Positions 7,778-16,736 of a stretch of DNA of 64,000 nt are shown here, in pieces (the stretch's first letter is position 1; every line of letters begins with the position of its first letter). Location: positions 42,396 through 106,395 of the forward strand of contig CAIQIQ010000119.1 of NCBI GenBank assembly GCA_903871935.1, read 5' to 3'. The notes under the pieces were generated by a model that worked only from the letters and a program-made list of their open reading frames with translations, was not told the origin of the DNA and made no database searches. The translations under genes and the position numbers were made by a program. The stretch comes from an uncultured Phycisphaerales bacterium. GTDB lineage: Bacteria; Planctomycetota; Phycisphaerae; Tepidisphaerales; Tepidisphaeraceae.

Positions 7778-9895
7778 ATGTACGCGCAACTGAACATCCA
7801 GCCCGACACCTCTGACCCCGCGCCATCCACCCCAGACAATGCAGCGCGCGACACTTCCACGCTTTCTGACCCCATATCCACCCGAACCCCTGCATCCACA
7901 GATACTTGCGCTGCGCGACAATCGTGCAATAACCAGCGCGACACTTCCGCCGACACCGACGTAAGTCCCGTTTCCGCCGAGGCTTGCATCGAGCGACAGT
8001 TACTCGGCCAACCCGACCCCCAGACCCCTCATGTCGCGCGCCTTCTCCCCGAATGGCGGAACCTCATGCCGGTCCAGGCCCAGGTCCTCGACCTCCTCGG
8101 CTCCGGCATGTCCATCACCGACATCGCCGTCCGTGTCAATGTCCATCGCGGCACCATCCATCGCTGGAAGACCCAGCATCCCGCCTTCATGGCGGCCATG
8201 AACCGCCGCCGCCAGGACACCCTCGATGCTCTCTCCACCCGCTGTACCGATCTCTTGTCCGAAGCTGTTATAGTATTGCAAAACAAGCTCGCCCACCGCA
8301 AACGCATCCCGCCCCAGCGCCTGCGTACCGCTCTCGCAGTCCTGCGCGCCTTTGGCTCGCGCCGAGTGCTGCTTGCGCCTGGCCCCAATTCCCCCGAAGC
8401 CGCTCTGCGCCAGATCGCCGTCCAGCGCCGTCTCGAACTCAACGAATCGCTCAAAGAGCCCATCAGCGACAAGGAACTCGCCCACCTGCGCGACGATCTC
8501 CGCTTCGACTTCCATGAGGAATACACCCAGCCCCTTCCCCCCAACGATTTTGCCCCGATCGCAGACTCGAAGCTCAACCCCGAATCCCCCATCTCTGCCT
8601 CAAGCACCAAGAACCAAGTACCAGGCACCTCCGCCACACTACCCCACGACCCGGTACTCAAAACCCATGAACCACAGGGCCAGGTTGCTGACCAGCCAGA
8701 ATCCGGTGGCGATAACCTCGCCGTAGATCAGGCCGAGGAAGAAGGGCTGTGCACGGTAGAACAGGCGGGAGCCGCCGAAGTACACAATCGCGCTCTTGGC
8801 AAGCCATCCCAGGAAGATGCTGAACCAGGTGATCTGGATGCCATAGGTGTAGCAGAGCAGGAACCCCGCCGGATGGAGCGGCCAGCCGGCGAAACTCAAC
8901 CGCAGGGCGCCCAGAGCGGCAGTGATGCCAGCCCCGATGCCGATGTGAAGCAGCCGACTGTGCGGGACCGCCTGAACCCCGCTGGTCGTATAGTGGACGG
9001 CCGGGTCCATCACGATGTCCTGCACCATGCCGCTGCCGACCCACCAGTCGATCGGCGATCGATTCGAGCGGTCGAGAGTGGCGGCATACGAGTACTCGGT
9101 ATAGAGCATGGCAGCGCCGGCAACCAGGTAGGCGACGACAAGGGCAAGGATCAGCACACCGACGAAGCGGATGGGCTTGCGCCAGTCCCTGGTCCGGCTA
9201 TAGGCAGCGTGATCGGCGACGACCAGCGCATGCTGGGCATAGGGAGGCAGCGTTTGCCGCATATCGTGGGTGAGGACGGCGGAAAAGAACCGGGCCAGGA
9301 GGTGACTGCCCGCACTGGTATGCGGCAGGCTGGGAACAACGGCGGCGACCGTATCGAAGGGATGGGAAACGGGAACCGGCAAAACAGGATAGATCATCCC
9401 CGTATCAGCGACGATCCGCGCCAAGATCAGATAGAAGAGCATCAGCATTCCGGCGATCACCAGGGCGCCGATGATGGTGGTGCCGGCCGCAACCAGCCAA
9501 CTGATCAGAAGGACCTGGCAGCAGACAAAGCCCCAGCCGGCGAGGCGGTAGGGGAGATACCGGCCACGGGGATCATCCGCCCGGCCGGGGCCGACCATCT
9601 GGCGCAGCACGGCGAAGAGGTGCTGCCGGGCGACGTACAGGAGGATGCCGCCAAACACGATCACAGCGCCAAAGAGCTGGTCGAACTGCATCGGCTCGCT
9701 GATCTCCGACTGCCGCATTCCGGCGGCCATCCGGAAAACCTGCAACAGAACGAAGATGAACCAGAGCGAGAAGGCCGTGCGCGTCTGCATGAACATCGTC
9801 AGGCCGATCATGATGAAGGAAATGCGCTGGTACTTGAACGGCCATTCGCAATAGCGCCACGGCTCCTCGGTGAGGATGTTGTTGATGTCAAATGA
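7778..9895 (+). CDS. Helix-turn-helix protein with a read-through (stopless) C-terminus
   Basis: The ATG follows a strong AGGAGG site. Residues 1-85 are Thr/Asp/Ser-rich and low complexity. Residues about 95-135 form a homeodomain-like HTH (VLDLLGSGMSITDIAVRVNV followed by HRGTIHRWK) of the type found in small terminase or transposase-like DNA binders. Helical sequence continues to about residue 250 (LRDDLRFDF). After about residue 290 (position 8640) the frame has no stop and runs antisense through the membrane-protein gene at 8639-10732 until a TAG at 9895. That gives a formal product of 705 residues, of which only the first about 290 look like protein. Either the native stop was lost, or the gene was joined to the neighbour's 3' end by rearrangement. 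Function: probable DNA-binding regulator, perhaps self-regulated. Confidence 0.55.
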   Translation: MYAQLNIQPDTSDPAPSTPDNAARDTSTLSDPISTRTPASTDTCAARQSCNNQRDTSADTDVSPVSAEACIERQLLGQPDPQTPHVARLLPEWRNLMPVQAQVLDLLGSGMSITDIAVRVNVHRGTIHRWKTQHPAFMAAMNRRRQDTLDALSTRCTDLLSEAVIVLQNKLAHRKRIPPQRLRTALAVLRAFGSRRVLLAPGPNSPEAALRQIAVQRRLELNESLKEPISDKELAHLRDDLRFDFHEEYTQPLPPNDFAPIADSKLNPESPISASSTKNQVPGTSATLPHDPVLKTHEPQGQVADQPESGGDNLAVDQAEEEGLCTVEQAGAAEVHNRALGKPSQEDAEPGDLDAIGVAEQEPRRMERPAGETQPQGAQSGSDASPDADVKQPTVRDRLNPAGRIVDGRVHHDVLHHAAADPPVDRRSIRAVESGGIRVLGIEHGSAGNQVGDDKGKDQHTDEADGLAPVPGPAIGSVIGDDQRMLGIGRQRLPHIVGEDGGKEPGQEVTARTGMRQAGNNGGDRIEGMGNGNRQNRIDHPRISDDPRQDQIEEHQHSGDHQGADDGGAGRNQPTDQKDLAADKAPAGEAVGEIPATGIIRPAGADHLAQHGEEVLPGDVQEDAAKHDHSAKELVELHRLADLRLPHSGGHPENLQQNEDEPEREGRARLHEHRQADHDEGNALVLERPFAIAPRLLGEDVVDVK

Positions 9896-10732
9896 GAGCG
9901 GAATACGTGGAAAGTTGCGAGGAAAGTAAGTGGCCAGCCCATTGCACAGGTGAATCACAGCGATGAGGCCGAAGGCCATCCAGAACAGGCGGTTGCGGAA
10001 CAGCGGGTTTAGGGCTTTGCCGGGAGCGGGAGTCTCGATGAGCGACATGTAAACGGTGGTGAGGGGGAACTGCAGGCGCTCGTTCTCCACCCATTGACGG
10101 CGGAGAATGACCATCATGCAGATGACCGAGCCGAACAGAGCGATCAGGAAGATGCCCCAGCCGATGGCCGGCTGCAGCCATGCATGCCAGGGAACCGCCT
10201 GGAAATGAGCGATGAAGGTATCCGTTTCGGTCAACGCCCGGCCGGCGTATTCCTGAACGATGGGATCGTTGCCACGCTGGGCGGGATCACTGGAAGCATA
10301 CGCCGGGAAAAGCCAGTCGGAGAGATTGGCTTTGCGCAGCAAGGCAGCGTACTCGGGACGCTGAGCCGCATAATAGAAGATCTTGACCAGATGGGTGGGC
10401 AGATAGCGCATCAGGCCCAGGAATGCCACAGCGCAGCTCACCAGGATCATGCCCAGTGCGACCGCCAGCTCGCCCGAGCTAAAGGCATAGCGGGGGGCAA
10501 AGCGGCGCAGCGGAGCATTGATCAGGATGACAAAGAGCATCAGGAATAGGAGCAGACCGGTTGGCAGAGAGCCGCCAATCAGGTCGCTGTTGGAGAGAAC
10601 GGTGATGTTGAAGGCATTGAGGGAGTTGATGAATACGACGCCGACGAGACCGAGGATGACGCTACGGAGATTGACCGCTTCGCGTTGCACGGCCAAAGGA
10701 GGGACGAGTTGTGCTATGGGATGAACGTTCAC
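8639..10732 (-). CDS. DUF6785-like multi-pass membrane protein, paralogue A
   Basis: A 697-residue integral membrane protein with about 12-14 hydrophobic segments. It is the last of three tandem paralogues in this minus-strand block. All three share W-V-E-N-E-R-L-Q-F-P-L, the M-Q-T-R-T-A-F-S-L-W-F region, the P-G-R-x-D-D/N-P-R-G-R-Y-L-P-Y loop and D-T-G-M-I-Y-P or close variants. I place them in the DUF6785/DUF6784 group. The E-x-L-x-F-P segment after a transmembrane helix recalls the oligopeptide-transporter (OPT) superfamily, so a transporter role is a reasonable inference; the substrate is unknown. The start is a GTG at 10732 with a weak ribosome site, 29 bp after the stop of paralogue B. 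The HTH gene reads into its 3' half from the opposite strand. Confidence 0.85.
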   Translation of the reverse strand: MNVHPIAQLVPPLAVQREAVNLRSVILGLVGVVFINSLNAFNITVLSNSDLIGGSLPTGLLLFLMLFVILINAPLRRFAPRYAFSSGELAVALGMILVSCAVAFLGLMRYLPTHLVKIFYYAAQRPEYAALLRKANLSDWLFPAYASSDPAQRGNDPIVQEYAGRALTETDTFIAHFQAVPWHAWLQPAIGWGIFLIALFGSVICMMVILRRQWVENERLQFPLTTVYMSLIETPAPGKALNPLFRNRLFWMAFGLIAVIHLCNGLATYFPRNFPRIPLSFDINNILTEEPWRYCEWPFKYQRISFIMIGLTMFMQTRTAFSLWFIFVLLQVFRMAAGMRQSEISEPMQFDQLFGAVIVFGGILLYVARQHLFAVLRQMVGPGRADDPRGRYLPYRLAGWGFVCCQVLLISWLVAAGTTIIGALVIAGMLMLFYLILARIVADTGMIYPVLPVPVSHPFDTVAAVVPSLPHTSAGSHLLARFFSAVLTHDMRQTLPPYAQHALVVADHAAYSRTRDWRKPIRFVGVLILALVVAYLVAGAAMLYTEYSYAATLDRSNRSPIDWWVGSGMVQDIVMDPAVHYTTSGVQAVPHSRLLHIGIGAGITAALGALRLSFAGWPLHPAGFLLCYTYGIQITWFSIFLGWLAKSAIVYFGGSRLFYRAQPFFLGLIYGEVIATGFWLVSNLALWFMGFEYRVVG

Positions 10733-10761
10733 GTTTGGATACAGCGCTAGAGTCTACGATG

Positions 10762-12867
10762 TTAGCCGCCGACGCGGTATTCGAAACCCATCAGGTAAAG
10801 GGTGAGGTTGGTGACCAGCCAGAATCCGGTCGTGATGACCTCTCCATAGATCACGCCCAGGAAGAAAGGCTGGGCGCGGGAGTACATTCGGGCGCCACCG
10901 AAGTAGACGACTATGGTCTTGGCCAGCCACCCCAGGAAGATACTGAACCAGGTCACCTGCAGGCCATAGGTGTAGCAGAGGAGAAACCCCACGGGATGCA
11001 GCGTCCAGTTGGCGAAACTCAGGCGCAGCGTACCCAGGGCGGCGGTGATCCCAGCGCCGATACCGATTTGCAGCAGACGATTGTGCGGGACGGCCTGGAC
11101 GCCGGTCGTGGTGTATTCCACGGCTGGGTCCATGACGATGTATTGCACCATGTTACTGCCGACCCAGGCATCCAGCGGCGATTTATTGGAACGGTCGAGA
11201 GTAGCGGCGTAACTGTACTCGGTGTACAGCATTGCGGCGCCGGAGACGACGTAGGCGATGGCGAGAGAAAGCGCCAGGACTCCGACAAAGCTGATGGCTT
11301 TGCGCCAATTGTTGGTGCGGCTATAGGCGGCCTGGTCGGCGACGACCAGTGCGTGTTGTGCGTAGGGAGGCAACGTCTGCCGCATGTCGTGGGCGAGCAC
11401 GCCATAAAAGAGCCGGGAGAAGAGATGGCTGCCAGCGCTGGTATGCGGCAGGCTGGGAACGAGGGCGGCGGTACTGTCGAAAGGATGCGATACCGGGACC
11501 GGCAACACCGGGTGGATCATCCCTGTTTCGGCGACGATCCTGGCCAGGATCAGGTACAGCAGCATCAGCATGCCGATGATCACCAGCGCGCCCACGATGG
11601 TGGTTCCGGCCGCAACCAACCAGATGATCAAGAGAAGCTGGCATCCGACAAAACCCCAGCCGGCCAACGCGTACGGGAGATAGCGGCCGCGAGGATCGTT
11701 GGGGCGGCCGGGACCGAACATCTGGCGGAACACGGCAAAGAGATGATGGCGGGCGACATAAAGGAGGATGCCGCCATAAACGGTCACAGCACCAAAGAGC
11801 TGGTCAAATGTCATCGGCTCGCTGATCTGGCTCTGCCGCATTCCGGCAATCATCTGGGAGACCTGCACCAGGAAATAGATGAACCAGAGCGAGAAGGCGG
11901 TGCGGGTCTGCATGAATGTCGTCAGCCCAATGACGATGAACGAGATCCGCTGATACTTGAACTCCCAATCGCAATAGCGCCATGGCTCTTCGCTGAGGAT
12001 GCCGCTGATATCGAACGAGAGCGGGATAAGCGGAAAGTAGCGTGGAAAGTAAGTGGCAAGGCCGTTGAACAGGTGGATAGCGGCGATCAGGCAAAAGGCG
12101 GTCCAGAACAGGCGATTGCGAAACAGCGAATTCACCGCCTTGCCCGGCGCTGGCGCCTCAATCAGCGACATGTATACCGTGGTGAGCGGGAACTGCAGAC
12201 GTTCGTTCTCCACCCACTGCCGCCGCAGGATGACCACCATGCACACGATCGAACCGAACAGGCCGATGAGGAAGATGCCCCAGGAAATCGCCGGCCGCAG
12301 CCAGGCATGCCATGGCACAGCAGCGAAATGCGCCGCGAACGTGTTCTTTTCCGTCAGGGCGCGCCCTACGTAGTCCTGAACAATGGGATCGTTGCCTCGT
12401 TGGGCGATATCACTGGAGGCATAGGAAGGAAACAGCCAGTCGGAGAGATTGGCCTGCCGCAGAAGATCGACATATTCGGGGCGCTGCGATGCAAAGTAGA
12501 ATATCTTGGTGAGATGGGTCGGCAGGTAGCGCATCAGTCCAAGGTGAGGCAGGGCGCAGCTCACCAGGATCATGCCCAGGGCGACCGCCAGCTCACCGGA
12601 GCTGTATGCGTAACGAGATGCAAAGCGATGCAGCGGGGCATTGATCAGGATCACGAACAGCATCAGGAACAGCAGCAGGCCCGTGGGAAGGCCCCCGCCG
12701 ATCAGGTCGCTGTTGACCAGAACCAGCACGTTAAAGGGAGTGAGGGCGTTGATAATGACGATACCAACAAGGCCAAGCAGGATGCTGCGGAAGTTGACGG
12801 GGTTGCGTTCCGGTGCCAGGGGCGAGGATGGTTGCTTGGGGTCAAGGTCCATGGTTAGGAATGCCAC
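10762..12867 (-). CDS. DUF6785-like multi-pass membrane protein, paralogue B
   Basis: A 701-residue membrane protein, collinear over its full length with paralogues A and C. The N-terminal cytosolic tail (about 25 residues) is followed by a first helix SILLGLVGIVIINALTPFNV. The conserved W-V-E-N-E-R-L-Q-F-P-L lies near residue 210, and the final helix pair ends in M-G-F-E-Y-R-V. Paralogues A and B are closer to each other than to C by eye, consistent with successive tandem duplications. The opposite strand is open for 715 codons (10711-12858), which is a codon-bias shadow and not a gene. It lies 40 bp downstream of the DUF4126 gene and is probably co-transcribed with it. A transporter function is inferred only from topology. 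Confidence 0.87.
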   Translation of the reverse strand: MAFLTMDLDPKQPSSPLAPERNPVNFRSILLGLVGIVIINALTPFNVLVLVNSDLIGGGLPTGLLLFLMLFVILINAPLHRFASRYAYSSGELAVALGMILVSCALPHLGLMRYLPTHLTKIFYFASQRPEYVDLLRQANLSDWLFPSYASSDIAQRGNDPIVQDYVGRALTEKNTFAAHFAAVPWHAWLRPAISWGIFLIGLFGSIVCMVVILRRQWVENERLQFPLTTVYMSLIEAPAPGKAVNSLFRNRLFWTAFCLIAAIHLFNGLATYFPRYFPLIPLSFDISGILSEEPWRYCDWEFKYQRISFIVIGLTTFMQTRTAFSLWFIYFLVQVSQMIAGMRQSQISEPMTFDQLFGAVTVYGGILLYVARHHLFAVFRQMFGPGRPNDPRGRYLPYALAGWGFVGCQLLLIIWLVAAGTTIVGALVIIGMLMLLYLILARIVAETGMIHPVLPVPVSHPFDSTAALVPSLPHTSAGSHLFSRLFYGVLAHDMRQTLPPYAQHALVVADQAAYSRTNNWRKAISFVGVLALSLAIAYVVSGAAMLYTEYSYAATLDRSNKSPLDAWVGSNMVQYIVMDPAVEYTTTGVQAVPHNRLLQIGIGAGITAALGTLRLSFANWTLHPVGFLLCYTYGLQVTWFSIFLGWLAKTIVVYFGGARMYSRAQPFFLGVIYGEVITTGFWLVTNLTLYLMGFEYRVGG

Positions 12868-12907
12868 CGTGCCAATTCGCCAGGATCAGGCGAACCCGCG
12901 AATGCCA

Positions 12908-13489
12908 TCAGTTTGGACATGCCGGGGCAGCGGCCGGTCTGCCGCGAAGGCGACGCACCAGCCGGATGATGACCAGCAGCATCAGGATGGCAAGCACGGT
13001 TGCCAGTATTGGCAGTACGATCGCGAGGATGGTCATGATCACCGCCCCGATGGCCTCGATGGTGGAGACGATCGGATTGGCCAGACCGCCGGTTGTCGCC
13101 GTGGACGCAGCACGAGCGGCAACGGTGGTGCCCTGAATGCCGGCCGCGATCCCTCCTCCGGCGATCACGGCCGCCGCCCATTTGATCGCAGGATGAATGT
13201 CGCCAAATGCGGTGGCCGCCACGACGGTGCCGGCCACCACTGCGGCCGGGGTCGCGATCGTGTCCAGCACATGATCAACCCATGGAATGTAATAGCCCGC
13301 TATCTCCACGGCAGTGGCGATACCCAGCACGATGATGGCGGGAGTGGAACCGATCCATTCCAACCCCGAGGATGGCGTGAAGTGGCCAAAGCGTACGGCC
13401 AGCGCGGTCGCCAGAAGAGGCACGAAGACTCGGAAACCGCAGGCGGCGGCCAGGCCGATACCCGCGGTAATGGCCAGGATGGTTTCCAT
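12908..13489 (-). CDS. DUF4126 membrane protein
   Basis: A 193-residue, Ala/Gly-rich membrane protein with about five hydrophobic segments. The opening G-L-A-A-A-C-G-F-R-V-F-V-P-L-L and the P-W-V-D-H-V-L-D segment near residue 70 match DUF4126, a family of small membrane proteins of unknown function. The end is a short Arg-rich tail. It is inserted between paralogues B and C of the large membrane proteins, 24 bp after the stop of C and 40 bp before B, all on the minus strand. It may therefore be an accessory or a neighbour caught between duplicated genes. No enzymatic motif is visible. Confidence 0.85.
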   Translation of the reverse strand: METILAITAGIGLAAACGFRVFVPLLATALAVRFGHFTPSSGLEWIGSTPAIIVLGIATAVEIAGYYIPWVDHVLDTIATPAAVVAGTVVAATAFGDIHPAIKWAAAVIAGGGIAAGIQGTTVAARAASTATTGGLANPIVSTIEAIGAVIMTILAIVLPILATVLAILMLLVIIRLVRRLRGRPAAAPACPN

Positions 13490-13513
13490 GCCCGCATTCT
13501 ACACCATCAGAGC

Positions 13514-15631
13514 CTACGACGGCAGCAGGATGACAGCTCGGTATTCAAAGCCCAAGAGCCAGAGAACCAGGCTGGTAACCAGCCAAAAGGCGGCGGCAAG
13601 GACTTCGCCGTAGATCAGGCCGAGGAAGAAGGGCTGGGCGCGCGAGAACATGCGCGCCCCGCCAAAGTGGACGACCAACGTCTTGATAAGCCAGCCCAGG
13701 AAGATGCTGAACCAGATCTGGTGCAAGCCCCAGGTGTAACAGAGGAGGAACCCCACTGGATGGAGGGGCCAGGCAGCGACATTCAGGCGAAGTACACCCA
13801 GAGCGGCCGTTATCGCCGCGCCGATACCGATTTGAAGAATGCGGTTGTGCGAAACTGCCTGGCCACCGGAGGTATAGGTGACGCAGGGATCCATCACAAT
13901 GTACTGCACCAGCGTATGGCTGCTCCAGGCATTGATGGGCGCAGAGTTGGAGCGGTCGAGGGTCGCGGCGTAAGCGTATTCAATGTAAAGAGTGGCGGCG
14001 CCGGAAACGAGATAGGCGACAGCGAGAGCGAGGATCAGGGCTCCGACGAAACGGATGGCCTTGCGCCAGTCGTTGGTATGGCTATACGCAGCGCGATCGG
14101 TAACTGCCATGGCGTGCTGGGCGTAAGGCGAGAGCGACTGGCGCGTGTCGTGAGTAAGGATGCCAGAAAAGAGCCTGGCGAAGAAGTAGTTGGTGGTCGT
14201 GGTGTGCGGCAATGCCGGGATCGAGGATGCGGCTACGTCGAAAGGATGAGCGACAGGCACTGGTATGAGCGGATAGATCATGCCGGTGTCGGCCACGATC
14301 CTGGCCAGGATCATGAACAGGAGCATCAGCATGCCGACGATAACCAGAGCGCCGAAGATCGTGGTGCCCGCGGCCACGAGCCAGATGATCAGAATGAGCT
14401 GGCAGGCGACGAATCCCCAGCCGGCCATGGCATACGGAAGATACCGGCCGCGAGGATCGTCAGGGCGGCCCGGACCAAACATCTGCCGGAGTACCGCAAG
14501 GAGGTGGTGACGGGCGATGTACAGGATGATCCCGCCGAACACGATCAGTGCGCCAAATAGCTGGTCAAAAGTCATCAGCTCGCTGATTTCGGTTTGCCGC
14601 ATTCCGGTGATCATGCGAGCCACCTGCACCAGCACGAACGTGAACCAGAGCGAGAACGCTGTGCGCGTTTGCATGAACATCGCCAGGCCGATAATGGTGA
14701 AGTAAAAGCGTTGATACATGAAATCCCACTCGCAATAGCGCCAAGGCTCCTCGGAGAGGATGCCGGCGATGTTGTAGGAAAGGGGAATGGGCGGGATATA
14801 GCGGGGATAATACGCACTTAGGCCGTTGAAGAAGTGGATGAAGGCGACAGCGGAGAAGGCGATCCAGAAGAGGCGATCGCGAAATAGAGAGTTCAAGGCG
14901 TTGCCCGAGGCGGGGGCCTCGATCAGCGACATATAGACGGTGGCCAGCGGGAATTGCAGACGCTCGTTCTCCACCCACTGGCGGCGCAGAACAACCATCA
15001 TGCAGATGATGGAACCGAAAAGACCGGTGAGAAAGATCCCCCAGGTGATGGTTGGTCGAAGCCAGGCATGCCAGGGAACAGCGCGAAAGTGAGCCACGAA
15101 GGTATCGGAATCAGTGAGAGCACGGCCGACGAATTGCTGAACGACGGGGTCGTTGCCTCGCCGCACGATATCGCTGGATGAATAGGTGGGGAAAAGCCAG
15201 TCGGGAAGGTTGGCACTACGCAGGAACTCCGCATATTCCGGGCGCTGCGCGGCGTAGTAGAACAGGCCAACAAGATTGCCGGGCAGATAGCGCATCAGAC
15301 CGACAAAAGGCAGGGCACAGCTCACGAGGATCATGCCCAGAGCGACGGCCAGTTCGCCGGAGCTATAGGCATAGCGAGGGGCAAAACGGTGAAGCGGAGC
15401 ATTGACCAGGATCACGAACAACATCACGAACAACAACAAGCCAGTAGGCAGGAAATTGCCCACGATGTCAGTATTGTTCAGGACGCTGTTGTTGAAAGGC
15501 GCAAGAGCGTTGATGAAAACAACGCCGATAAGGCCAAGGACCACACTGCGAATATTGACGGCGGGACGTTCCGGCGTCAGCAGTGGGGCGGGAGTCGAAG
15601 AAGCACGTTGCGGTATAGGATCCAGGCTCAT
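13514..15631 (-). CDS. DUF6785-like multi-pass membrane protein, paralogue C
   Basis: A 705-residue membrane protein, first of the three paralogues in transcription order. The ATG overlaps the stop of thiE (ATGA), so the two are translationally coupled. It has the same architecture as A and B: about 12-14 transmembrane segments, W-V-E-N-E-R-L-Q-F-P-L and the D-P-R-G-R-Y-L-P-Y-A loop. It diverges most in the loop T-T-T-T-N-Y-F-F-A-R and in the C-terminal third. The long open frame on the opposite strand is not a gene. Coupling with a thiamine gene raises the possibility of transport of a thiamine-related or other cofactor compound, but substrate assignment would be speculation. Confidence 0.87.
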   Translation of the reverse strand: MSLDPIPQRASSTPAPLLTPERPAVNIRSVVLGLIGVVFINALAPFNNSVLNNTDIVGNFLPTGLLLFVMLFVILVNAPLHRFAPRYAYSSGELAVALGMILVSCALPFVGLMRYLPGNLVGLFYYAAQRPEYAEFLRSANLPDWLFPTYSSSDIVRRGNDPVVQQFVGRALTDSDTFVAHFRAVPWHAWLRPTITWGIFLTGLFGSIICMMVVLRRQWVENERLQFPLATVYMSLIEAPASGNALNSLFRDRLFWIAFSAVAFIHFFNGLSAYYPRYIPPIPLSYNIAGILSEEPWRYCEWDFMYQRFYFTIIGLAMFMQTRTAFSLWFTFVLVQVARMITGMRQTEISELMTFDQLFGALIVFGGIILYIARHHLLAVLRQMFGPGRPDDPRGRYLPYAMAGWGFVACQLILIIWLVAAGTTIFGALVIVGMLMLLFMILARIVADTGMIYPLIPVPVAHPFDVAASSIPALPHTTTTNYFFARLFSGILTHDTRQSLSPYAQHAMAVTDRAAYSHTNDWRKAIRFVGALILALAVAYLVSGAATLYIEYAYAATLDRSNSAPINAWSSHTLVQYIVMDPCVTYTSGGQAVSHNRILQIGIGAAITAALGVLRLNVAAWPLHPVGFLLCYTWGLHQIWFSIFLGWLIKTLVVHFGGARMFSRAQPFFLGLIYGEVLAAAFWLVTSLVLWLLGFEYRAVILLPS

Positions 15632-16665
15632 GGGATAGCGTTCTTGAGTTGCCTGGCTGCGCCGGCCACGTCTGCTTGCTCGGTTACCGCGGCCGTTACG
15701 GCAACGGCACGCAATCCTGTGGACATTACCTGTGCGATGTTGCTGCCGTTGATGCCGGCGATGGCAACGGCTGGGATGGCGATCTCGGCTGCCACCTCAC
15801 GCGCATAATCCAAGCCGGGGAGGATGTCGCGCGCCTTGGTGGCGCTGCGGAAAATAGGACCGACACCAATGTAATCGGCACCATCGAGAACCGCTTGGCG
15901 GGCGTGGTCGATGCAGTGCGTGGAGACACCGATGATCTTGGAGCGGCCGACGATCCGCCGGGCATCGCGGGCGGGGAAATCGGTTTGGCCGACGTGGACG
16001 CCATCGGCATTGGCGGCCAGGGCCACATCCACGCGATCATTGATGATGGAGATCACATTGTGTTTGCGGCAGAGGGCAACGAACTCGCGGGCGCGGACCA
16101 TCAGTTCGCCGGCCTCAATATCTTTCTCGCGGAGTTGGAGGCAGTCTGCCCCGCCGGCGATAGCCTGCTCGGCGACCAGTTGCCACGGGCGCCCAGCGCA
16201 GTGAGCCTGGGTGATCAGTACGTAGAGGCGGACGCTGCGGAAGCGGCTGGTGCTGCGGAGCGTCAGAGCGAGTGTTTGCTCGACTATGTAAAAGCGATAG
16301 CGGATGGACTCGAGTTTCGCGGCGATGATGGGATCGCTCGTCTTGGCGAACTCTTCGAGGCAGCGGATGGCTTCGCCGAATCGTTTGCCAGCCGCGGTTA
16401 CCACTTGGTCGGTATCTTCGCGAATGAACTCGGTGGCGGTCTTGTTGGTGGTGCCAACATCACCGGCAGTATCGCGGTGAAGAATCGCATCGGCGAGGAC
16501 TGGCAAGAGGGTTGTGGCGAAATCGTGGCGGATGCTCTTGAGGTCCGCGGACAGGGAGCGAGAGTTCAGGATGAAGCGGGCATAGTCCTCCATAACGCGC
16601 AGAGCCTCGCGGGCGCGATTGGCATTCGCGTCAAGGATGCGAAGAGTTGGGCTGCTGCTGGTCAC
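15628..16665 (-). CDS. thiE: ThiD2-ThiE fusion: thiamine-phosphate synthase
   Basis: A 345-residue two-domain protein. Residues about 8-130 are the all-helical ThiD2 domain (A-R-E-A-L-R-V-M-E-D-Y-A-R-F at 18-31), which in characterised relatives phosphorylates HMP-phosphate. Residues about 145-340 are the ThiE TIM barrel that joins HMP-PP and thiazole phosphate to thiamine phosphate. It has Q-L-R-E-K-D at 177-182 for the pyrophosphate, N-D at 209-210, and D-G-V-H-V-G-Q at 221-227. The start is a GTG at 16665 with no ribosome site; a TATAAT ends 8 nt upstream, so the transcript may be leaderless. It overlaps the first membrane-protein gene (ATGA). No TPP riboswitch is recognisable in the 71-bp upstream gap. 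Confidence 0.93.
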   Translation of the reverse strand: MTSSSPTLRILDANANRAREALRVMEDYARFILNSRSLSADLKSIRHDFATTLLPVLADAILHRDTAGDVGTTNKTATEFIREDTDQVVTAAGKRFGEAIRCLEEFAKTSDPIIAAKLESIRYRFYIVEQTLALTLRSTSRFRSVRLYVLITQAHCAGRPWQLVAEQAIAGGADCLQLREKDIEAGELMVRAREFVALCRKHNVISIINDRVDVALAANADGVHVGQTDFPARDARRIVGRSKIIGVSTHCIDHARQAVLDGADYIGVGPIFRSATKARDILPGLDYAREVAAEIAIPAVAIAGINGSNIAQVMSTGLRAVAVTAAVTEQADVAGAARQLKNAIP

Positions 16666-16673
16666 CGGCGGCG

Positions 16674-16679
16674 ATTATA
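16674..16679 (-). promoter_or_regulatory. -10 box TATAAT just upstream of thiE
   Basis: A perfect TATAAT on the minus strand ends 8 nt before the GTG start of thiE. Transcription would begin at or within a base or two of the start codon, implying a leaderless or nearly leaderless mRNA. No good -35 box is seen. Confidence 0.5.
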
Positions 16680-16736
16680 AGGTCGATGCCTGACTAAATC
16701 TCGGATGGTTGGCGGCATACGCGAACGATCACGGGC

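Noticed and set aside
7778..8640. HTH protein as a transposase or prophage terminase small subunit
   Set aside because: The HTH resembles that type, but no other mobile-element or phage genes and no terminal inverted repeats are nearby.
10711..12858. 715-codon plus-strand open frame
   Set aside because: It lies wholly antisense to membrane-protein paralogue B, has no recognisable domain, and similar frames exist opposite paralogues A and C. This is a codon-bias shadow.
12641..14560. 639-codon plus-strand open frame
   Set aside because: Antisense to paralogues B and C and to the DUF4126 gene, with low-complexity composition. Not a gene.
16666..16736. TPP riboswitch upstream of thiE
   Set aside because: The 71-bp gap is too short for the aptamer and lacks the thi-box sequences. 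A -10 box sits next to the start instead.
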